DNA from: Calvatia gigantea
Taxonomy: Eukaryota; Basidiomycota; Agaricomycetes; Agaricales; Lycoperdaceae
Length of the DNA stretch: 64,000 bases
Reading direction: 5' to 3'
NCBI GenBank assembly: GCA_025093985.1
Contig: JACAAK010000007.1
Location: forward strand, 2,046,001-2,110,000
Shown piece after piece: positions 58,603-64,000 of this stretch. A model generated the notes under the pieces. The model was not told where the DNA came from. It saw nothing but the letters and a program-made list of their open reading frames with translations, and made no database searches. A program made the position numbers and the translations under genes. Numbering within the stretch: the first letter of the stretch is position 1; each line of letters begins with the position of its first letter.

Positions 58603-61600
58603 TCAATCAATCAAACTCGAAGTCGACGTCCGGCTCCTTAAACTCCGGCTCTTCGCTCCATCTTTCCGCCGCCGGCTCTCGCTCTGCGCATACCCAAGAC
58701 TCACAGTACGATTTCGGATATTCCCTTCGTCACCCTCGTCTGCTGCACTGCCCATCCTGCCGAGGCCAACTGGCCCTAATCCTGACCCATTACCACTGTG
58801 TTTACCCGCATCTACTGACGTCGTCGTCCTCGATACTGACGTAGAAGGTCCCAAACCGCCCATGGCCCACCCGACTTCGATTCCACATTTGATACTCCAC
58901 AGCCACGCAAGGATGAATACTGGAGTGCTTATGAGCACATTCAAAACTGGGTATATGTCTGGATATCGTGCTGGTGGGGCGAAGACCCACTCAAGGACGT
59001 GGAGTCCAATAGCTGCGGCATAAGTAGCCTATGATACCATCATGATTTAGTTTTTGTTCGCGCCGTTGATATATGATGGAGATAGTCACCGAGGAAAGCA
59101 GCTGTACGAATGTGCCGTTGGGCAGACGTAATGGGTTGTAACCTATTAACCTATTCCAGAGAAGCAATAGGACGAAATATTGGAGACCGAGGCCATCTTT
59201 CTTGAGGAGTGGCCACATGCTACACCAGTAGTTAGAACCGTCCCCTTTCCATCAACGAAATACTCACCTAAAGACACCAATATTATTAACCAAAACACCC
59301 CAAGCATAAACAGACGAATCAACAGGTGCACCAGATAATAACAGTGTCATAGGCAACAATGGCACCAAGATCGTCTTCTCGTGCACTTGGAACGAGAACA
59401 AGAAAAACGAGAACGCTGACGTCAAAAGCCCATACGGCAGAAGAGGGAGAAATGGTGCTTGGCTCTCATCCCCTTGGACTGATACTTTCGTCTCCTTTGT
59501 TGTTGAAGTGGTCGAGAGGCGCATCCTCCACCCTGCACCCAGCATAGCACCTACACTAGGCAAAAACCCAAAGGCGGTGAGCCCAGCGGACAACTTGACC
59601 AGCGCACCCCTCCCCAATCGACCCCGCCACTTGAGAGCCACGTCACTCGCGCACCAAAAGTTCGCCACCTTGTCCTCGAACAGTCCACGATTAAACGGGA
59701 AGATTCTGGTAATTGGGTCCATAATAGCTGTGACGGAGGGAGCGAAAGGTGGGAGGTAGAAGGGTAAGAAGAGAACGAGGAAGCTGGTGACTGTGGTGAT
59801 TGCAAGCGAGGTGAAATGTTTGACACTGTCGGGTATGGTGAGTAAAATGGGGAGCCAGTAATTGGGAAGAACACACCCAGGTCCCGGAAGACCAAGATAC
59901 AGGCATTTGGCTAGCAGATACGAGCCAATGGCAGGAGCATAGTACAATGCCATTTGTTTGAATCCAAGGCTCAAAACGAAACAAACAGCACCAACGAGGT
60001 CTTGTCCACTGGCGAAGAAGTTCATTGCAAGTAGCGTAAAACCTAAAATCCGCGTGAATCAGTGGCCCTGGTAAATCCCTTCAAGTGAACTTTGCATACC
60101 AAGCATGACGGAGTTGTATTGAAAGTGTCCGAAATCAATCAACAATAGCGCAGGCTGGAAGAGCAGTGTCAACAGTGCGAGTTCCTATACCACGAACTCT
60201 TGAGCATAGTCCCAGTTGGCGACGAAGAAAGAAATTGCCCACCTGTGTCCGGCCAGACCTATTCCCGTGCCACGTTTTCACAAACATCACGAGTGCAGGC
60301 ACATACACCAACATGTCCCATGCCACAACTGTAGTTCTCATAAACACCTTGCTCGTTTCAGTCTCAATGCCCCGTGAAGCGTCTAGTGCAACCCATGATG
60401 GATTTATACGGTGGGCACTTTTCGGGGCCAATTCAAGTATTAGCAAAACGCCATAACGGAAAGATAAGACCCAGAACCAAACTCACATAACGCCACATAT
60501 CCAGGAAACATACGCCGTCAACGGTGGATAATCCAATCCCCAGTATTGTAGATCATATTTGTACCACTGACGGAAAGGTTGATGCAGAGTCAACTCCATC
60601 CAGTGTCTTTGCGCTTCATAGTCACCATACATCGGTGGTGTTCCATGACCTTCATTACCCATCAGCAAAGGACAAATCCCGAAATCAAAAAACAAAGCCC
60701 ACCGGAATAAGAGCCCATTCCGATAGCGAACTTGACCAAGGTCGACAGAAGCACAAGCAGCGGGACAACCCAAGTCTTGATCCCGCGTCTGTGCATCCAC
60801 TTTATCCAAGCCTTCCCTATGCCTTCCTTCTCCCTCTCTTTTTCCTTGTCAACCTCAGTGTCGTGGAGGTCGTTGGAGAATTGACGAAGAGCGTAGAGAC
60901 GACGGACCGACACTTCCCTCCCTCTCATGTTCCTTCGAGTGTCGCTTCTCCTGTTTGTAGAGAGTACTAAATGATTGACTAGATTGACTAGACACGCGAA
61001 GGTGCGATGGTCGAGCATGGGGTATTGGGCCATGTGAAGGAGAAAAGGATGAACTGGTGCCTGAAATACCAAGGTCATGTTGTCCGGGGAACTTGGTCGA
61101 GCTTGCTGGTGCCGTTGTAGGAGCAGGGTCACGGAAATACAAAGGTGACCGGGTGCGTGTAGGCGAATATTGATGATGTAGTGACTGTAGCGTTGATATT
61201 GGTGTCACTGGCGATTCAGGAAATGGGCTGGGTGAATGCGACATTGCCTGCTGGCTCGGATGAGGAGGAAGACCGTCTTGAGGCGGAGGCGAACCAGACG
61301 CGGAATCTCCGCCACCGCCTAACCAAAGCGAACTTGCGGAGCTGTCAATGAGGTGTCTTCTTGGTACTGGTGCCAGGATATCAATTTGCTTCCTATCCAT
61401 CGTTCAGTCTCTCCGTACTTATGGTTGTAGCTAAGGTCTGGGACACGCACTGTGGCAAGTGTGTTTTGGATTTGCCAGGAATCATTCTGTACGGTCCAGC
61501 ATAAGCTCCTGTACTTGTACCTCCAGAGCTGTGTCCACGAATAGCAGTTGGGGAGTCTGCTCTAGATGTTGCTGGGCTTGGGTTGGTATAAGTTGAACGA

Positions 61601-61707
61601 GGGTTGGTGGAGGCGTGTGATGCAGTCCGGCGACGTTGCGTGTTGGATTGCCCACTGGGTTGTGGCTGATACTTAGAGGGTGGAAGGACGGACGGGCGCA
61701 CGTCCAT
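58603..61707 (-). CDS. ALG6: Dolichyl-P-Glc:Man9GlcNAc2-PP-dolichol alpha-1,3-glucosyltransferase (ALG6)
   Basis: ER membrane enzyme that adds the first glucose to the lipid-linked N-glycan precursor. A long Ser/Pro-rich cytosolic head (MDVRPSVLPPSKYQ, VPRRHLIDSSASSLWLGG) precedes WVVPLLVLLSTLVKFAIGMG. Then come MYGDYEAQRHWMELTLHQPF and WYKYDLQYWGLDYPPLTAYV (catalytic Asp region), AHRINPSWVALD, TTVVAWDMLVYVPALVMFVK, ALLLIDFGHFQYNSVMLGFT, LLAMNFFASGQDLVGAVCFV, LSLGFKQMALYYAPAIGSYL, FPFNRGLFEDKVANFWCASD, SFQVHEKTILVPLLPMTLLL and SMWPLLKKDGLGLQYFVLLL. The end (SRTTTSVDAGKHSGNGSG) is disordered. Eight clear introns plus one uncertain join before VDKEKEREKEG (intron with a weak GTCGGT donor, or a one-base indel). 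ATG 61705-61707 is the start. Confidence 0.93.
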
Positions 61708-61824
61708 TGTGTGTTTGCAGGTAAAAGTACTTGAGTAGGTAATGTAGTATGCGGACGTGTGTAGTGGTGTGTTTGATCCGGCATTGATCCCGGCTATCGT
61801 TCGTGACTTAAAAGTTAAGAGTAT

Positions 61825-62764
61825 CTATTCTATGTCCTCGCCCTCTAATACTCTCTCTCCGTCCTCAGAAAGCTTGATGTTTTTCTGACAACCTTCTTAG
61901 CATTGCCAATAATATTACAAGTTGATGTACTCACAGCATGTAATGATGACTTTCCAATATATTTCGTATGGTCTATTGCAAGAGTCAGTTTTGTCGTCGA
62001 ATCTTCGTTATCCAAATCCAAGCAACATACATCCATAAGCAACCAGTCCTCCCTCAGCGTTCATAAAATCCGTGCGGGTGTATGCCAATTGCTTCCCCAT
62101 CCCTGTCAAAGTTGTCTTTGCATGGAGTACGTCACCCACCCGACCAGCGGGTCGAACGAAGGAAGTCCCAATGTCAGTAGAAACACCCGTCATGTAGTGT
62201 CCTTTCGTAGCGACAGCTAATGAGCCGAGGGTGTCCGTCAACGAGAGGACGAGACCACCATGGACTACGCATGATATTTCGTCATTGGAGGGCAATATTT
62301 CCATTCAGGCGTTGGCGTACCAGTCTGGACAGTGAACCATTAATATTAAATTCCATTACATGAGCATAGTTTGCAAGGATCGATAGACGTACCCCAACGC
62401 GGTTTGCTAAAATTTGTATGACAATCAGCATTCAACCACACTAACAAGCTTTAAACTAACTATTATAATGCTCGACCTTTAGTGAGGTTTCGACATATCC
62501 AGGCGTCGCCTTGTGAATTTGTAACTGTAAGGGGTTGTTAAATGCCAGGTACCGCATTGTCTACGGCAGCTCACTTGTGGAAAGCATTGTACATCATGGC
62601 CTGAAACAGACATAACTCACATCCGGCCGCACCGAGGTTCCAAGGGGATTGACGGACCTTTGGTATTGAGGAAGTCCTTCCAGACCTGCAGAACGATTAA
62701 GATTAAGTTGGCGTTGAAAATGTTTGGGACATACTCGACGTGTGAAACGAAGGCAAGCGGCCAT
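61825..62764 (-). CDS. PaaI-type (ACOT13-like) hotdog thioesterase
   Basis: The first exon reads MAACLRFTRRVCPKHFQRQL with SAGLEGLPQYQRSVNPLGTS. After an intron comes LQIHKATPGYVETSLKVEHY, then a very short exon NRVG, then the hotdog core CVVHGGLVLSLTDTLGSLAV, ATKGHYMTGVSTDIGTSFVR, PAGRVGDVLHAKTTLTGMGK and AYTRTDFMNAEGGLVAYG. Two more introns lead to YHTKYIGKSSLHA and KNIKLSEDGERVLEGEDIE. The HGG motif with a following Asp is typical of the family, which hydrolyses acyl-CoA. The join between NRVG and VHGGL is off by one base as written; a missing G in the GGGG run near 62390 or an unusual splice would fix it. The last intron ends in TGTCAG, not at the earlier CTAAG. Confidence 0.75.
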
Positions 62765-62971
62765 GGGCGAAGGTGCTTGAACAGTAATAAAATACTTAGA
62801 ATGTGAGCAAGTGCTGGACGTTGGACCTCCGGAATTCGGTCACCGAAGAATAACCAAAAGTCCCGGTAATTCCCTGCACTTATAGGTGGGTGTCTTGTTT
62901 GTCACATCACATCCCAAATCACTGTGAGTGACGAAGATCTCTCAGCGGCCGCTCACCTTTGCGAACGACTA

Positions 62972-64000
62972 ATGAGCTGGAAATCGCATTTCAACCAAGG
63001 GGTAGCGCTATTTAAGCAAGGTCAACGTGTCGAGGCTCTAGAGCAGTTCAACCAGGTACGGGCTCACATCCGAATTTTCACCCTATTACGGGTCTAACCT
63101 CGTCAGATAGGCGCTCACCAACGGTGGCGAAAATCAGTTCATTCTCTACGATTCACGCGCAGCAGTCCATGAAAGCCTCAATAATCCCAAAGACGCCCTC
63201 CGCGACGCGAAATTGACCATAAAAGTCGCGCCTCAACAATGGCAAGGCTACGGCCGTGCAGCCCGTCTGTTCAAGAAGACCCACAAATTTGACGCCTCAC
63301 TCAAGATGGTTGACTATGCTCTCACATATGTCAAGCCAGAGGACCACAGACGCCGCGAAGAATTTTTTAATCTGAAACAAGAAATCTTAAATACCCAGGA
63401 GGCGGTTGCCGCTCGCAAGCGGAAGATGCAGAACCAAATGCTCAAGCTGCCAGTCGAAATCTATGACGAAATCTTCCAATTCGTCATGGCGGAGGATAAC
63501 GCACAAGTTATCAAACTGCTGCACGTCTGTGGGCATTGGCGACGGATTATTTGGGAGACGCCTGGGCTTTGGCATACATTGGTTCTTTCCAAGTCGCGCG
63601 GAGACCAAAAAGCTGCATTATGGCTCGAAAGATCGGCTGGTCGCATTCGGGAGCTACATGTCCTTCCCAATTACACTTCTAAACAATGGCCAGAGAGGCC
63701 GAACTTCTTTCAACATATAGACTGGTCTCACCTCCACGTTTGCAGAATTTATCAACCCGATCTGATACGACACACCGAGCCGCACTCGATGTTCCGCAGC
63801 CTCGAACAACTAGAAGTTGATGCTGCAGAGCAGCAGCTTGGGGCAACATTCTTCCACTCCTGTACCAAACTGAAATCACTATCAGTTCTCCGGACCACTT
63901 TACGGCCGGAGCACCTCGAAGTGCCGCTTCCTTCTCTTTCCTCCCTTTCCCTTTGGGGCTGTTCTTTTGTCCTTCCAATGGACTTCGTCCCTATACTCAA
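62972..64000 (+). CDS. TPR/F-box protein, 5' part only
   Basis: Starts MSWKSHFNQGVALFKQGQRV with EALEQFNQ. After an intron (GTACGG...GATAG) come ALTNGGENQFILYDSRAAVH with ESLNNPKDALRDAKLTIKVA and PQQWQGYGRAARLFKKTHKF: about two to three TPR units. A basic helix (TQEAVAARKRKMQNQ) precedes an F-box (LKLPVEIYDEIFQFVMAEDN, VCGHWRRIIWETPGLWHTLV). Leucine-rich-like repeats follow (SLEQLEVDAAEQQLGATFFH, SLSSLSLWGCSFVLP) and run off the window. The layout (TPR, F-box, LRR) resembles fungal Dia2/Pof3-type SCF subunits, which act in genome stability; the link is by architecture only. Confidence 0.85.

Overview
The window looks like nuclear DNA of a mushroom-forming basidiomycete (Agaricomycetes). Genes lie on both strands and are cut by many short introns, mostly 45-70 nt with GT-AG borders. 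The gene content is typical of that group: a NACHT-type NTPase relic, F-box proteins, a wax synthase, a fungal 7TM protein and a tandem Zn2Cys6 factor, beside universal eukaryotic housekeeping genes. All exon joins were made by eye from reading frames, splice borders and family similarity, so individual borders may be off.

Layout. 0-3.3 kb: the start of a membrane protein (minus strand, cut by the window edge) and dynactin p62. 3.3-7.3 kb: a decayed island with two direct copies of a dispersed repeat around a weak hypothetical gene and a frameshifted NACHT pseudogene. 7.3-14.1 kb: RAD1, a degenerate pyruvate-dehydrogenase-X-like lipoyl protein, an acyl-CoA thioesterase-like gene and a DHHC palmitoyltransferase. 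14.1-16.9 kb: gene-poor, with one strong hairpin. 16.9-25 kb: a small alpha/beta-barrel-like protein, a truncated wax synthase, cyclin CTK2, an AidB/ACAD11-like acyl-CoA dehydrogenase and a 7TM protein. 25-33 kb: a hypothetical protein, an F-box protein, thiazole synthase THI4, a 2.5-kb gap and chorismate mutase ARO7. 33.5-41.2 kb: two neighbouring divergent septins; the second reads in frame into a dual Zn2Cys6 DNA-binding region. 41.3-64 kb: dihydroxyacid dehydratase ILV3, RIO1 kinase, a small membrane protein, a C1orf74-like protein, the cyclophilin-WD40 protein PPWD1, CDC37, proteasome chaperone PSMD9/Nas2, TAM41, ALG6, a PaaI-type thioesterase and a TPR/F-box protein that runs off the right edge.

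The genes do not form an obvious metabolic cluster. Several pairs are divergent with short shared promoters (RIO1 with the membrane protein, PPWD1 with CDC37, CTK2 with the acyl-CoA dehydrogenase, septin-Zn with ILV3).

The most notable item is the septin plus dual zinc-cluster reading frame. Single-base frame breaks inside otherwise excellent genes (DHHC enzyme twice, RIO1 once) suggest small indel errors in the assembly, so a lone frameshift here should not by itself be read as a pseudogene.
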